Assembly: GCA_963663265.2 (NCBI GenBank) | Contig: CAXXXM010000001.1 | Location: 372,001 to 436,000 of the forward strand | Reading direction: 5' to 3' | Source: JAEXOD01 sp963663265 | GTDB lineage: Bacteria; Bacteroidota; Ignavibacteria; Ignavibacteriales; Melioribacteraceae | DNA: 64,000 nucleotides | Shown here: positions 35,682 through 45,007 of the stretch, piece by piece | Layout: every line of letters starts with the position of its first letter | How positions within the stretch are numbered: position 1 is the first letter of the stretch | Notes under the pieces: generated by a model | Seen by the model: the letters and a program-made list of their open reading frames with translations, nothing else | What the model was told of the DNA's origin: nothing | Database searches by the model: none | Made by a program: the position numbers and the translations under genes

Positions 35682-36323
35682 CTATAAATTAGAATTTAAT
35701 AAATCTTTTGCTTTCCTACCTGCATCCGAGTTAGGATCTATATTAACTGCTTTTTCCCACAATTGTTTGGCTTTTTCTTTATAATTAGCCGTAATGTTAA
35801 CAATTCCTAAGTTTAAATGAGCTATTTGGTGATTAGGATTAATATCAATCGCTTTTTCCATATTAACAATTGCATTATCAAAATCTTTAAGCTCAAAATA
35901 ACAAACTCCCATGTCAACCCAAACATCAGCTTCCTTTGGGAATGCTTCTAAATACAATTTGTATTTGTTTATTGCTTTACTAAAAAAGCCATTATCATTT
36001 AGTAAATGAGCTAATGAAAGTAAAGAATTATAATCATTAGGTTTGTTTTCTAAATGAGTTTCAAGTTCTTTAATCTGGTTTAAGCTGGTTAAATCAGCCC
36101 CACTATGTGGATTGTTGTGTAAATCATTATTATGCTGATTTACTGGTTGCGTAACTTTTGGAGAGTCTAAGGTACCACTTGCAAATAAAACCACAAATCC
36201 AAATATAGACAAAAATAATACTAAATAAACTACTTTAGTATTACTAATTGTTTTTTCGTTTTTAAAAACTACTTTAATATTATCAGTTTTGTTGTTCGTT
36301 TGATTTTCTACCATATTCTCCAT
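35682..36323 (-). CDS. Membrane-anchored TPR protein
   Basis: 213 residues. A cytoplasmic N-terminal stretch (1-25) is followed by one TM segment (about 29-50, VVYLVLFLSIFGFVVLFASG), a His/Asn-rich linker (about 55-75) and three to four TPR units (about 85-210, e.g. ADVWVDMGVCYFELKDFDNA and QIAHLNLGIVNITANYKEKA). TPRs mediate protein contacts, here outside the inner membrane. It lies 8 bp after the HU gene and 11 bp before the mS38-like gene. Start could also be Met4. Partner unknown. Confidence 0.85.
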   Translation of the reverse strand: MENMVENQTNNKTDNIKVVFKNEKTISNTKVVYLVLFLSIFGFVVLFASGTLDSPKVTQPVNQHNNDLHNNPHSGADLTSLNQIKELETHLENKPNDYNSLLSLAHLLNDNGFFSKAINKYKLYLEAFPKEADVWVDMGVCYFELKDFDNAIVNMEKAIDINPNHQIAHLNLGIVNITANYKEKAKQLWEKAVNIDPNSDAGRKAKDLLNSNL

Positions 36324-36331
36324 TTCGGTTG

Positions 36332-36628
36332 CTATTTTTCAGCACCTTTCATGCCTTTATCAACAGCACCTTTAAAATCTTTTGAAAACTTAAATACAGG
36401 AACGTAATGTTCATCAACTTGAACTGTTTCACCTGTTCTTGGATTACGAGCAGTTCTTCCTTTTTTTAATTTAACTTTATAACTGCCAAATCCTCTAATT
36501 TCAATACCTTTTCCTTCTCTTAAAGATTGTATTACAGTATCTAAAAATCCTTCAATAACAGCTTCTGTTTCAAGTTTAGTAAGTCCAATTCCTTCGGCTA
36601 CTTTATCTACAATATCAGCTTTGGTCAT
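36332..36628 (-). CDS. HU/IHF-family DNA-binding protein
   Basis: 98 residues. The helical dimerisation core (MTKADIVDKVAEGIGLTKLE) and the beta-arm with the family signature RGFGSYKVKLKKGRTARNPRTG are clear, with Pro in NPRTGE that intercalates DNA. It bends DNA and organises the nucleoid. First gene of the HU-TPR-mS38 cluster. The length and motif fit HU or IHF subunits equally. Confidence 0.93.
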   Translation of the reverse strand: MTKADIVDKVAEGIGLTKLETEAVIEGFLDTVIQSLREGKGIEIRGFGSYKVKLKKGRTARNPRTGETVQVDEHYVPVFKFSKDFKGAVDKGMKGAEK

Positions 36629-36847
36629 CTGTAAAACCCAAATTTATTTAAAAAATAACTTGTTAATATATTAAAAAATATATAAAAAACCAATATAATC
36701 AAATTAGTTTAATCTTAAAACTAATTTTTGCTTATTTTTGTATTCTATATAATTTTATACAAATATATCAATAATTTTGGTTAATTGAAATATAATTTAT
36801 TTAGTTTTTTCGTTATAACTCATTTTGAAATAAGGACTTTTGAATTT

Positions 36848-38071
36848 ATGCATAAACTTGTCTTCTTCTTTCTTCTGTTTTCATTTCCAATTTTGGCTCA
36901 AAATGGAATTATCCGTAGTTATTACTCTAAAGGTAAAATTAAGTCCGAATTGTCTTTTGTTAATGATGCTTTGGAAGGTACTTGTTATTGGTTTTATGAA
37001 AATGGTAATTTGAAAGAAGAAAAACGATACGATCAAGGCAAACTTAATGGATGGTGTAAGTATTATTATATTACCGGGCTCCTAAAAGAAGAAATGTATG
37101 TTAAAGATGGTTATAGAGATGGTCTTACTAAAACTTATTACGAAAATGGAGGACTAAAAGACGTAAAAAACTACGAGAATGGGAAATTAATAAAATCTAT
37201 TGATATTGCTTATGATGAATCGTATCAAGCTCCTATTGAAGCTTACAAAGCAGGTAATAGGCAGATTCAGAGAGAATTAAAGGAAGAAAAGTTTTTATGT
37301 GAAGTTGAAATTTGTCCCGTTCCAATTGGTGGAATGGCTTCTATTCAAGAAAAGGCTGTTTATCCCGAACATGCAAAACTATATGGATTAGAAGGAATTG
37401 TTGTTTTAATTGCTCATGTTAACAAAGAAGGATTTGTTACGGATTGTAAGGTTGTAACGGGAATTGGGCTTGGGTGTGATGAATCGGCAATTAATGCTGT
37501 AAAAAGTACTCGTTTTATTCCGGGACAAGAAAAGGGAGAAATTGTTGAAGCAAATGTTTCTATTAATGTTGAATTTAGACTTAGCGAAAAAACAATTTTA
37601 ACTTTGGCTAAAAATCAAGAAATTAAAGAAAAAATTAATATAGATCCAAGTGTTTATAAATCGGAAACTGAATCGAACAAAGAAAACTATATATCAACAA
37701 ATACAGTTACGTCTCAAACTACTGATCCTCGTGATACAATAATTGCTTACATTCAGAAAAACTATTTTTGCGAAAATGGTAACTGTCCACTTCCAAAGGG
37801 GGGACTACAAGAATTACTAAAAAATTTAGTTATTCCAAAAACAGTAAAACGCTTAAAAGTTATTGGTGATGTTGTTGTTGTTGCAACTGTTGATGAATAT
37901 GGAAATGTGCGTGATACTAAGGTAACTAAAAAACTTGGACATGGTGCCGATGAAGCTGTTGAAGTTGCAATTTTAGACACTCATTTTATTCCTGCCGAAC
38001 TAAATGGTCAAAAAATTAGATGTGATGTTAAAATAACTATCCCCATTAGAGAGGATATGTTTCAAGATTAA
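36848..38071 (+). CDS. MORN-repeat protein with two TonB C-terminal-like domains
   Basis: About 407 residues from ATG 36848, which begins a signal peptide (MHKLVFFFLLFSFPILAQ); an in-frame TTG at 36785 is less likely. Residues about 20-120 contain four MORN/YwqK-type repeats (e.g. YWFYENGNLKEEKRYDQGKL). Two TonB_C-like domains follow (about 155-260 and 320-405), each preceded by a Cys pair: CEVEICPVPIGG and CENGNCPLPKGG. TonB_C domains normally contact outer-membrane receptors, but no TM anchor typical of TonB is present besides the signal peptide. It may be a periplasmic adaptor. Function is not known. Confidence 0.8.
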   Translation: MHKLVFFFLLFSFPILAQNGIIRSYYSKGKIKSELSFVNDALEGTCYWFYENGNLKEEKRYDQGKLNGWCKYYYITGLLKEEMYVKDGYRDGLTKTYYENGGLKDVKNYENGKLIKSIDIAYDESYQAPIEAYKAGNRQIQRELKEEKFLCEVEICPVPIGGMASIQEKAVYPEHAKLYGLEGIVVLIAHVNKEGFVTDCKVVTGIGLGCDESAINAVKSTRFIPGQEKGEIVEANVSINVEFRLSEKTILTLAKNQEIKEKINIDPSVYKSETESNKENYISTNTVTSQTTDPRDTIIAYIQKNYFCENGNCPLPKGGLQELLKNLVIPKTVKRLKVIGDVVVVATVDEYGNVRDTKVTKKLGHGADEAVEVAILDTHFIPAELNGQKIRCDVKITIPIREDMFQD

Positions 38072-38215
38072 GGAGACATTATTTTATCTAAGCATTTAAT
38101 AAAAATGCTTAATAATATTTATAAAAATTTGAGTCTGTAACATTTTTAGTAAAAATATTGTTTATTATTTTTAGTATGTTTATTTTTATAACAATATTAT
38201 ATGAGAAGGACTTAA

Positions 38216-39286
38216 ATGGCTCTATTATTAATGTATCTTTTTATTGCTCTTAGTATTTCATTCCTTTGTTCATTTATTGAAGCCATCTTACTTTCTACTC
38301 CATTAACTTACCTAAAAACAAGGTATGGAAAAGGTGAAAAAAAGATAGGTCGTTTAATTGAGTATAAAAAAAATATTGAAAAGCCATTAGCAGCAATTTT
38401 ATCTCTAAATACTGTTGCTCATACAATAGGAGCTGCCGGTGTTGGTGCGGAAGCTACTATATTGTTTGGACATGAGTATTTTGGTATTGTATCGGCTATT
38501 ATGACAATTCTTATTTTAGTATTAACGGAAATTGTACCCAAAACTATCGGTACAAATTATTATAGTAAGTTTTTGGGATTTACATTTTTTGTTTTAAAAG
38601 TGATGATTTTTGTTACAAAACCTTTTGTTTGGTTTTCGTCTCTGTTTTCAAGATTTTTTTCAAAAAAGGACGTGAATTATACTACCAGTAGAGAAGAACT
38701 ATCTGCATTGGCAAGTATTGGAGCTGAAGAGGGAGTTTTTGAAGACAAAGAAAACAAAATAATACAGAATCTATTTAAATTAAAAGAAATAAAAGTATCA
38801 GAAATAATGACACCACGAGTTGTTGTTGTAACTGCAAATTCAGATATGTTGTTAAGTGATTTTCTTAAAAATAAAGACTTTTTACGATTCTCAAGAATTC
38901 CTATTTTTCAAGACTTTTCGGAAAATATTATAGGATATGTTTTTAGAGAAGAAGTATTTGAAAAACTTGCAGAAGATAAATTTGATTACAGATTGAAAAA
39001 TCTTTCACGACAGATTTTAACTATTCCAGATTCAACAACTGTGTTACAAGCGTGGGAAACTCTATTAAATCGAAAAGAACAATTAGCTCTAATTGTTGAT
39101 GAGTATGGTGGAATGGATGGAATAATAACCATGGAGGATATAATAGAAACATTAATTGGATTTGAGATTATGGATGAAAAAGATCAGATTTATGATATGC
39201 AGCAGTATGCTCGAGATAGGTGGAAATCTAAACAATTAAAATTTAGTTTGCTACTTGAAAAGAGTTCTAAAAAGGAAGACTTATAA
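38216..39286 (+). CDS. CNNM/CorC-type membrane protein with CBS pair (hemolysin C family)
   Basis: 356 residues. The DUF21/CNNM transmembrane domain spans about 1-150 (SFLCSFIEAILLSTP, LSLNTVAHTIGAAGVG, LTEIVPKTIG). A CBS-domain pair follows (about 190-310; SEIMTPRVVVVTA and LALIVDEYGGMDGIITMED). Members are implicated in Mg2+/cation efflux or homeostasis. The C-terminal CorC_HlyC transporter-associated domain found in longer relatives is largely missing, so it is a short form. AGAAGGA precedes the ATG. Confidence 0.88.
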   Translation: MALLLMYLFIALSISFLCSFIEAILLSTPLTYLKTRYGKGEKKIGRLIEYKKNIEKPLAAILSLNTVAHTIGAAGVGAEATILFGHEYFGIVSAIMTILILVLTEIVPKTIGTNYYSKFLGFTFFVLKVMIFVTKPFVWFSSLFSRFFSKKDVNYTTSREELSALASIGAEEGVFEDKENKIIQNLFKLKEIKVSEIMTPRVVVVTANSDMLLSDFLKNKDFLRFSRIPIFQDFSENIIGYVFREEVFEKLAEDKFDYRLKNLSRQILTIPDSTTVLQAWETLLNRKEQLALIVDEYGGMDGIITMEDIIETLIGFEIMDEKDQIYDMQQYARDRWKSKQLKFSLLLEKSSKKEDL

Positions 39287-39297
39287 AATAAGTCTTC
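39275..39297 (+). terminator. Hairpin overlapping the stop codon of the CNNM gene
   Basis: GAAGACTTAT-AAA-ATAAGTCTTC, a perfect 10-bp stem whose 5' arm contains the first base of the TAA stop (39284-39286). The following tract is only weakly T-rich, so termination is likely but not certain. Confidence 0.45.
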
Positions 39298-39344
39298 ACA
39301 ATTTATTTAAAAACACTTTAATGTTGTTTTTGTTTTATAGTATT

Positions 39345-39941
39345 TTAGAGTAGTTCTAAAAACTCTTCTTCTAAAGCTTTTCCTCTATTTCTGCCATACC
39401 ACAAATGGAGTTTTTCTAAAAATTCTTCTTTTTGCAAACCATCAGCTTTCCATTTTTGTACTAAGTCTTCAGCTTCTTGTGGGCGTGCACCCCAAGTAAA
39501 CAACTCTTTGCCATTTTCGTTAAAAACAACCAACTTTGGAATACTACGGGAAGTACCATTTGTTAAATACTCGTCCATTATATCTAAATTTTTATCTCTT
39601 TCAAGTATTTTGAATTCAATTAAGTCGTTACATTCGGCAAATTTAAATATATATGGCAGGTTTTGGGCAGAATCACCGCACCAATCTTCTGTTAATACCA
39701 TCCAAATTTGTGGTTCTAAAATTGATTTAATCTTTTTTTCTAACTCTGTATTAATTTTATAAGTTTTTAATATTCTTGTCATTCTTTGAAGATTTAACTT
39801 TGTATATTCAAATAGATGTTTTTCTTCGTCGTTTAATATATCTGTGTTTGTAGAGTTAATTTTTTGTTCAGTATTTTGCAAAAACTCATAAAAATCCAAC
39901 CCTTCATGTGGTCTTCTTTCTGTGAAAAACTTTTTAGCCAT
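39345..39941 (-). CDS. Thioredoxin-fold protein with single-Cys WCGDS motif
   Basis: 198 residues of a thioredoxin-like family common in Bacteroidota. The active-site region reads VLTEDWCGDSAQNLPYIF, so the CxxC motif is replaced by C-G-D-S with one Cys; cis-Pro is in SRSIPKLVVFNENG. A helical N-terminal region precedes the fold. With one Cys it could act as a monothiol reductase or scavenger but not a classical dithiol thioredoxin. It is monocistronic between convergent/divergent neighbours. Confidence 0.82.
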   Translation of the reverse strand: MAKKFFTERRPHEGLDFYEFLQNTEQKINSTNTDILNDEEKHLFEYTKLNLQRMTRILKTYKINTELEKKIKSILEPQIWMVLTEDWCGDSAQNLPYIFKFAECNDLIEFKILERDKNLDIMDEYLTNGTSRSIPKLVVFNENGKELFTWGARPQEAEDLVQKWKADGLQKEEFLEKLHLWYGRNRGKALEEEFLELL

Positions 39942-40054
39942 TTTTATCTCTTAAATGTTTATTATAAATAAGTTAAAACCGTAAATTAACAAAAAAAATT
40001 CCAAATAAAATAAGTATATTACAAGTTTAAATTTGTAATATTTAGGAGTACTTA

Positions 40055-40699
40055 ATGATCAAAGGTATTATTTTTGATTTAGATGGAGTTTTGGTTTCTA
40101 CTGATGAGTATCATTTTAGATCTTGGCAAAAAATTTCTGCTGAAGAAGGAATTTATTTTACTTGGGAGATGAATAATAATTTTCGTGGTGTTGGAAGAAT
40201 GGAATGTGTTGATATTTTATTAGCAACAACTAATAAAAAATACACTCAAGAAGAAAAAAAATTGATAGCAATTAGAAAAAATAAGTATTTTGCAGAATCA
40301 TTGGATTTGTTAGATGAATCAGCCATTTTACCAGGGACAATTGAAACTTTAGATAACTTACGTGCCCGAGGAATAAAAATTGGAGTTGGTTCAAATTCAA
40401 GAAATGCAAAAGCCATAATTAATAAATTGAACTTAAATGATAAGCTTGATGTAATTTCGGATGGTTATGACATTAAAAACTCGAAACCTGATCCTGAAGT
40501 GTTTTTGTTGACTGCTGAACGTTTAGGTTTAAAAAGTGAAGAGTGTATAGTTGTTGAAGATGCAGTAGCCGGAATTGAAGCTGCTCATGCAGCAGGAATG
40601 AAAGCACTTGGAATAGGTACTGCTGACAGGCTGACTAAAGCTGAAAAAGTTGTTAAAAATTTAAGTGAAATAACAATAGATGAGTTACTTAGTATATGA
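40055..40699 (+). CDS. HAD-family phosphatase, beta-phosphoglucomutase-like
   Basis: 214 residues of HAD subfamily I. Motif I FDLDGVLVSTD (nucleophile Asp and acid/base Asp), motif II GVGSNS, motif III Lys in KNSKPDPEVF and motif IV VVEDAVAGIEAA are intact. The cap region with FRGVGRMECVDILL resembles beta-phosphoglucomutases (PgmB), which interconvert glucose-1-P and glucose-6-P; a plain sugar-phosphatase remains possible. TTTAGGAGT precedes the ATG. It overlaps the serine hydrolase gene by 4 bp (ATGA). Confidence 0.87.
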   Translation: MIKGIIFDLDGVLVSTDEYHFRSWQKISAEEGIYFTWEMNNNFRGVGRMECVDILLATTNKKYTQEEKKLIAIRKNKYFAESLDLLDESAILPGTIETLDNLRARGIKIGVGSNSRNAKAIINKLNLNDKLDVISDGYDIKNSKPDPEVFLLTAERLGLKSEECIVVEDAVAGIEAAHAAGMKALGIGTADRLTKAEKVVKNLSEITIDELLSI

Positions 40700-41763
40700 A
40701 AAATCGTTATGGTTTGTTAAGTTATGTTTTTATTCTATTCATAATTATGAGTACGTTCATGAATGCACAAGATAAGACTAAAATTGTAGAAAAAATATTT
40801 GAAGATTATAGCGGCAACAATCCCGGAGTTTCTGCCGCTGTATTTAAAGATGGTGAAATTGTATTTACTTATGTTTCGGGTTTAGCTGATTTGGAACATA
40901 ACGTTAAAATAACTCCGGAAACAAACTTTAGATTAGCATCATTTTCAAAGCAGTTTACTGCAATGTGTGTAATGATTCTTAAGGAAGAAGGAAAACTTGA
41001 TTATTCTGAAAATCTTTGCCAAATTTTCCCAGGTTTTCCAAAATGTGGCGAAAAAATAACTGTAAAACATTTATTTAACCATACATCAGGATTATTGGAT
41101 TATGAAGATTTATTAACCGATCCTGTTTACCAGGTTTTGGATAGTGATGTTTTGGAAATTATGAAAAAAGTTGACTCTACTTATTTTGAACCGGGTTCAG
41201 AATTTAGATACAGCAATACTGCATATGCACTTTTGGCTATGATTGTTGAAAAAAAATCAGGCAAAAAGTATAGCGAATTTTTGAAAGAAAAAGTTTTAGA
41301 ACCAATCGGAATGAATAATAGTGTAGCTTTTAGAAAAGGTGAAAATGAAGTTCCAAACAGAGCTTTTGGTTATGCTTTTATTGATGGTAAATTTACTTTT
41401 TCTGACCAAAGCACAACAAGTGCTGTATGGGGAGATGGTGGTTTATACTCCTCAACAATGGATATTTTTAAATGGGATCAAGCCTTATATACAGAAAAAC
41501 TTGTGAAAAAAGCCACATTAGAAGAAGCATATACTCCTTCAAGCAAATCTGAAAGAGAAAATACAGATTATGGTTTTGGCTGGTACATTGATACATATAA
41601 AGGAATTAAAAGAGTATATCACACAGGTGATACTTGTGGGTTTAGAACAATATTTCAGCGATATCCTGAAAAGAATCTTTCAGTTGTTATTTTAATAAAT
41701 AGAAGAGAACCGGAAATGATTCAATTTGGAAATCAGTTAACAGATTTATTTTTAGCAGATTAA
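40696..41763 (+). CDS. Secreted beta-lactamase-fold serine hydrolase
   Basis: 355 residues with a signal peptide (about 1-24). Class C beta-lactamase/DD-peptidase fold: SFSK (Ser-x-x-Lys) in FRLASFSKQFTAM, YSN in FRYSNTAYALLAM, and HTGDTCGF (KTG-like). Such proteins include esterases, D-aminopeptidases and low-activity penicillin-binding homologues; resistance cannot be inferred. It is coupled by an ATGA overlap to the phosphoglucomutase-like gene, and the ABC-F gene follows 27 bp later with its own ribosome-binding site. Confidence 0.85.
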   Translation: MKNRYGLLSYVFILFIIMSTFMNAQDKTKIVEKIFEDYSGNNPGVSAAVFKDGEIVFTYVSGLADLEHNVKITPETNFRLASFSKQFTAMCVMILKEEGKLDYSENLCQIFPGFPKCGEKITVKHLFNHTSGLLDYEDLLTDPVYQVLDSDVLEIMKKVDSTYFEPGSEFRYSNTAYALLAMIVEKKSGKKYSEFLKEKVLEPIGMNNSVAFRKGENEVPNRAFGYAFIDGKFTFSDQSTTSAVWGDGGLYSSTMDIFKWDQALYTEKLVKKATLEEAYTPSSKSERENTDYGFGWYIDTYKGIKRVYHTGDTCGFRTIFQRYPEKNLSVVILINRREPEMIQFGNQLTDLFLAD

Positions 41764-41790
41764 TATTTTATAAATAATTAGGAGTATTTA

Positions 41791-43473
41791 ATGAGTGTTG
41801 AGCCAAATAAAATCATTTATTCAATGATTGGTGTAAGCAAATATTATGACAAAAAACCAATTCTAAAGGACATATATTTATCCTACTTTTATGGAGCCAA
41901 AATTGGGGTTTTAGGTTTAAATGGTTCAGGTAAAAGTACGTTACTTAAAATTTTAGCCGGAGTTGATAAAGATTTTAATGGTGAAACTGTAATTTCACCG
42001 GGCTTTACTGTTGGATACTTGGAACAAGAGCCAAAGTTAGATGATAGCAAAACTGTTAAACAAATTGTTGAAGAAGCAGTTCAAGATATTGTTGATTTAT
42101 TAAAAGAGTATGATGAAATAAATGCAGCATTTGCCGAACCAATGGATGATGACGAAATGACTGCTTTATTGGAAAGACAGGGAACAGTTCAAGAAAAACT
42201 TGATAATGCAAATGCATGGGAGCTTGATAGTCGATTGGAAATGGCTATGAATGCTTTACGCTGTCCGGCAGGTGATACTCCTGTTAATATCCTTTCGGGT
42301 GGTGAAAGAAGACGTGTGGCTTTATGCAGACTCCTTTTAATAAAACCTGATATCCTTCTATTGGATGAACCTACCAACCATTTGGATGCTGAAACCGTTG
42401 CTTGGTTAGAGCACCATCTAAAAACATATGCAGGTACTGTTATTGCCGTAACTCACGATAGATACTTCCTTGATAATGTTGCCGGTTGGATTTTAGAATT
42501 AGATAGAGGAGAAGGAATTCCTTATAAAGGTAATTATTCCTCTTGGTTAGAGCAAAAGAAAACTCGCTTAATGATGGAAGAAAAACGCGAAACAGCTCGC
42601 CAAAAAACTTTGGAAAGAGAGTTGGAGTGGATAAGTATGTCGCCAAAAGGAAGGCATGCAAAATCTAAAGCTCGTATTACTTCGTACGAAAACTTGTTGA
42701 AAAATGAAGTTGAAAAACAAGAAAAAGAATTGGAAATTTACATTCCTGCTGGTCCAAGACTTGGCAACAAAGTTATTGAGTTTGAAAATGTTACAAAAGC
42801 ATTTGGTGATAAATTATTAATAGAAAACATGGATTTTACCATTCCGCCGGGTAGTATTGTTGGAATTATTGGTGCAAACGGTGCCGGTAAAACTACATTG
42901 TTTAATATGATTGTTGGCAAAGAAGAACCAACAAGTGGAAAAATAACTTTAGGTGAGACTGTAAAATTAGCATACGTTGATCAATCACGCCAAATATTAG
43001 AACCCAATAAATCAATTTGGGAAATGGTATCAAATGGCGATGATATGATTATGTTTGGAAACAAACAAGTTAACTCGCGTGCTTATGTGTCAAAATTTAA
43101 CTTTGCAGGTGCCGAGCAACAAAAACTTGTTGGACTTTTATCAGGTGGTGAGAGAAACAGAGTTCATTTGGCTATGATGTTAAAAGAAGGTGCAAACGTT
43201 ATTATGCTTGATGAGCCTACCAACGATTTAGATGTTAACACTATGCGTGCCCTTGAAGAAGCATTAGAAAATTTTGCTGGCTGTGTTTTAATTATCAGTC
43301 ACGATAGATGGTTTTTAGATCGTATTGCTACTCACATCCTTGCTTTTGAAGGAGATAGTAAAGCAGTATGGTTTGATGGTAACTTTACAGAATATGAAGC
43401 CAATAAGCGAGAAAGACTCGGTGCTGCTGCTGATATTCCGCAAAGAATCAAATATAGACAGCTAACAAGGTGA
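41791..43473 (+). CDS. ettA: ABC-F translational throttle EttA
   Basis: 560 residues with two ABC domains and no TM segments. Walker A GLNGSGKSTLLK and GANGAGKTTLFN; signatures LSGGERRRVALCR and LSGGERNRVHLAM; Walker B ILLLDEPTNHLD and VIMLDEPTNDLD. The EttA-type arm and P-site tRNA-interaction linker with KGRHAKSKARITSYENLL lie between the domains. EttA binds the ribosomal E site and gates translation initiation according to ATP/ADP. TTAGGAG precedes the ATG. A strong terminator follows. Confidence 0.94.
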   Translation: MSVEPNKIIYSMIGVSKYYDKKPILKDIYLSYFYGAKIGVLGLNGSGKSTLLKILAGVDKDFNGETVISPGFTVGYLEQEPKLDDSKTVKQIVEEAVQDIVDLLKEYDEINAAFAEPMDDDEMTALLERQGTVQEKLDNANAWELDSRLEMAMNALRCPAGDTPVNILSGGERRRVALCRLLLIKPDILLLDEPTNHLDAETVAWLEHHLKTYAGTVIAVTHDRYFLDNVAGWILELDRGEGIPYKGNYSSWLEQKKTRLMMEEKRETARQKTLERELEWISMSPKGRHAKSKARITSYENLLKNEVEKQEKELEIYIPAGPRLGNKVIEFENVTKAFGDKLLIENMDFTIPPGSIVGIIGANGAGKTTLFNMIVGKEEPTSGKITLGETVKLAYVDQSRQILEPNKSIWEMVSNGDDMIMFGNKQVNSRAYVSKFNFAGAEQQKLVGLLSGGERNRVHLAMMLKEGANVIMLDEPTNDLDVNTMRALEEALENFAGCVLIISHDRWFLDRIATHILAFEGDSKAVWFDGNFTEYEANKRERLGAAADIPQRIKYRQLTR

Positions 43474-43482
43474 TTTGAATCA

Positions 43483-43529
43483 AAAGTAACATTAAATTAA
43501 TATAAACTACTGTTATTTAATGTTACTTT
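43483..43529 (+). terminator. Terminator after ettA
   Basis: A 15-bp perfect stem, AAAGTAACATTAAAT (43483-43497) with ATTTAATGTTACTTT (43515-43529), followed by CTTGTATATT. AT-rich, with a moderate T tract. Confidence 0.6.
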
Positions 43530-43575
43530 CTTGTATATTAAAATTTTATTTTATTAATTTAATCAAGAGGACATT

Positions 43576-44847
43576 ATGAAAAAACTTCTTACATTTGCCT
43601 TCCTATTCATGTTTGCAGCTTTGTTGAATGCACAGATATTAGTAGAAAATTTTGACTATCCTGTGGGTGATGCACTTACTGCACATGGTTGGAATGCTCA
43701 TAGTGGTGCTGGTACTAGACCTATCTCGGTTGTAACCGGCAATTTAACTTATCCTGGTTATGCTAATTCAGGTGTTGGAAATATGGTTGCTTTTAGCGGT
43801 GGTAGTTCCGGTGAGGATATAAATGTACTATTTACTACTCAAACAAGTGGTACCGTTTATGCATCTATTTTAGTTAATCCTTCTGCTGCAACAACTACTG
43901 GGGATTATTTCCTCCATTTAGGTGCCTCAAATATTGGTTCTACATATAGAGCAAAAGTTTTTATTATGGATGATGGATCTGGTAAAGCTAAATTTGGATT
44001 AACAAAAGGTAGCAATTTTAATGCAAGTACAACTACTTTTACATCAACAAGCTATGATTATAATTCAACAATTCTTTTAGTAATTGCTTATAAAATTGTT
44101 GATGGTGCTACAAATGATACAGTTAAATTATTTGTTAATCCAATATTAACAAATAATGAACCTGCTGCTGATTTGGTTGTTGAAGAATCATCACAATCTG
44201 ATTTAGCTGATGTTGGAACTTTCGCTTTACGTCAAAGTTCACAAGCTTATGCTGTTACTGTTGACGGTTTGAAAATTTCAGCCTCATGGTCAGATGTAGT
44301 GCCAGTAGAATTAACATCATTCAATGCAGTAAGCAATGGAAATAATGTAAATGTAAATTGGGTAACCGCAACCGAAACAAACAATTCAGGATTTGAATTA
44401 TACAGAAACGGTTCAAAAGTAACATTTATAAAAGGAAATGGAACAACTGCTGAAAGAAGTAGTTATTCATATACTGATAAAGAATTAACTAATGGAAATT
44501 ATAGCTATCAATTATATCAAATAGATTTTGATGGAACAAGATCATTAGTAGGCAAAACATCGGTAGAAGTAAATGCTGCACCGGTAGAATTTGCATTAAA
44601 TCAAAATTATCCAAACCCATTTAACCCATCAACAAGCATAAGCTTTTCAATACCAAATGCAAGTAGTGTAAAATTAACAATCTACAATGCAATAGGTAAA
44701 GAAGTAGCAACATTGGTAAATGGAACAATGGAAAGTGGAAATCATAAAGTAGTATGGAATGCAAGCAACATGCCATCAGGAATGTATTTCTACAAATTAC
44801 AAGCTGATAACTTTACATCAACAAAGAAAATGATGCTTATCAAGTAA
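43576..44847 (+). CDS. T9SS type A sorting-domain protein, paralogue 1
   Basis: 423 residues. A signal peptide (MKKLLTFAFLFMFAALLNAQ) is followed by a beta-sandwich-like N-terminal domain (about 20-235) with NFDYPVGDALTAHGW and HSGAG motifs. Then come a fibronectin-III-like module (about 243-335, VPVELTSFNAV) and the type A sorting module (NYPNPFNPSTSI, MPSGMYFYKL, KKMMLIK). Probably a secreted or surface lectin-like or adhesive protein (inference). The 3' 546 bp are almost identical to those of the gene at 45993, while the 5' halves have diverged. GAGGA precedes the ATG; a terminator follows. Confidence 0.87.
   Translation: MKKLLTFAFLFMFAALLNAQILVENFDYPVGDALTAHGWNAHSGAGTRPISVVTGNLTYPGYANSGVGNMVAFSGGSSGEDINVLFTTQTSGTVYASILVNPSAATTTGDYFLHLGASNIGSTYRAKVFIMDDGSGKAKFGLTKGSNFNASTTTFTSTSYDYNSTILLVIAYKIVDGATNDTVKLFVNPILTNNEPAADLVVEESSQSDLADVGTFALRQSSQAYAVTVDGLKISASWSDVVPVELTSFNAVSNGNNVNVNWVTATETNNSGFELYRNGSKVTFIKGNGTTAERSSYSYTDKELTNGNYSYQLYQIDFDGTRSLVGKTSVEVNAAPVEFALNQNYPNPFNPSTSISFSIPNASSVKLTIYNAIGKEVATLVNGTMESGNHKVVWNASNMPSGMYFYKLQADNFTSTKKMMLIK
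44302..44847 (+). repeat. 546-bp shared 3' cassette, copy 1
   Basis: Gap-free match to 46725-47270 with five differences seen by eye, covering the FN3-like and sorting modules. The similarity drops abruptly upstream, at the domain boundary. Confidence 0.85.
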
Positions 44848-44892
44848 AGTTTGAATTCTTAATTTTTAATTTTGAATTTTTAATTATTGAAT

Positions 44893-44931
44893 AGCCGTTG
44901 AAGATAAACCTTTCAACGGCTTTCTCTTTTT
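44893..44931 (+). terminator. Rho-independent terminator
   Basis: AGCCGTTGAA (44893-44902) pairs with TTCAACGGCT (44912-44921), followed by TTCTCTTTTT. The same stem core recurs at 52668. Confidence 0.85.
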
Positions 44932-45007
44932 AAAAAAAATCTCACTAATCTCCGTTTAGACAATTAATCACCAAGTGTTCGTTGTCTGACTTCAAGTTTT
45001 TAATAAA

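Noticed and set aside
40696..41763. Antibiotic-resistance beta-lactamase
   Set aside because: The motifs are those of the broad serine hydrolase family; no diagnostic class C resistance features can be claimed, and housekeeping-like neighbours argue against it.
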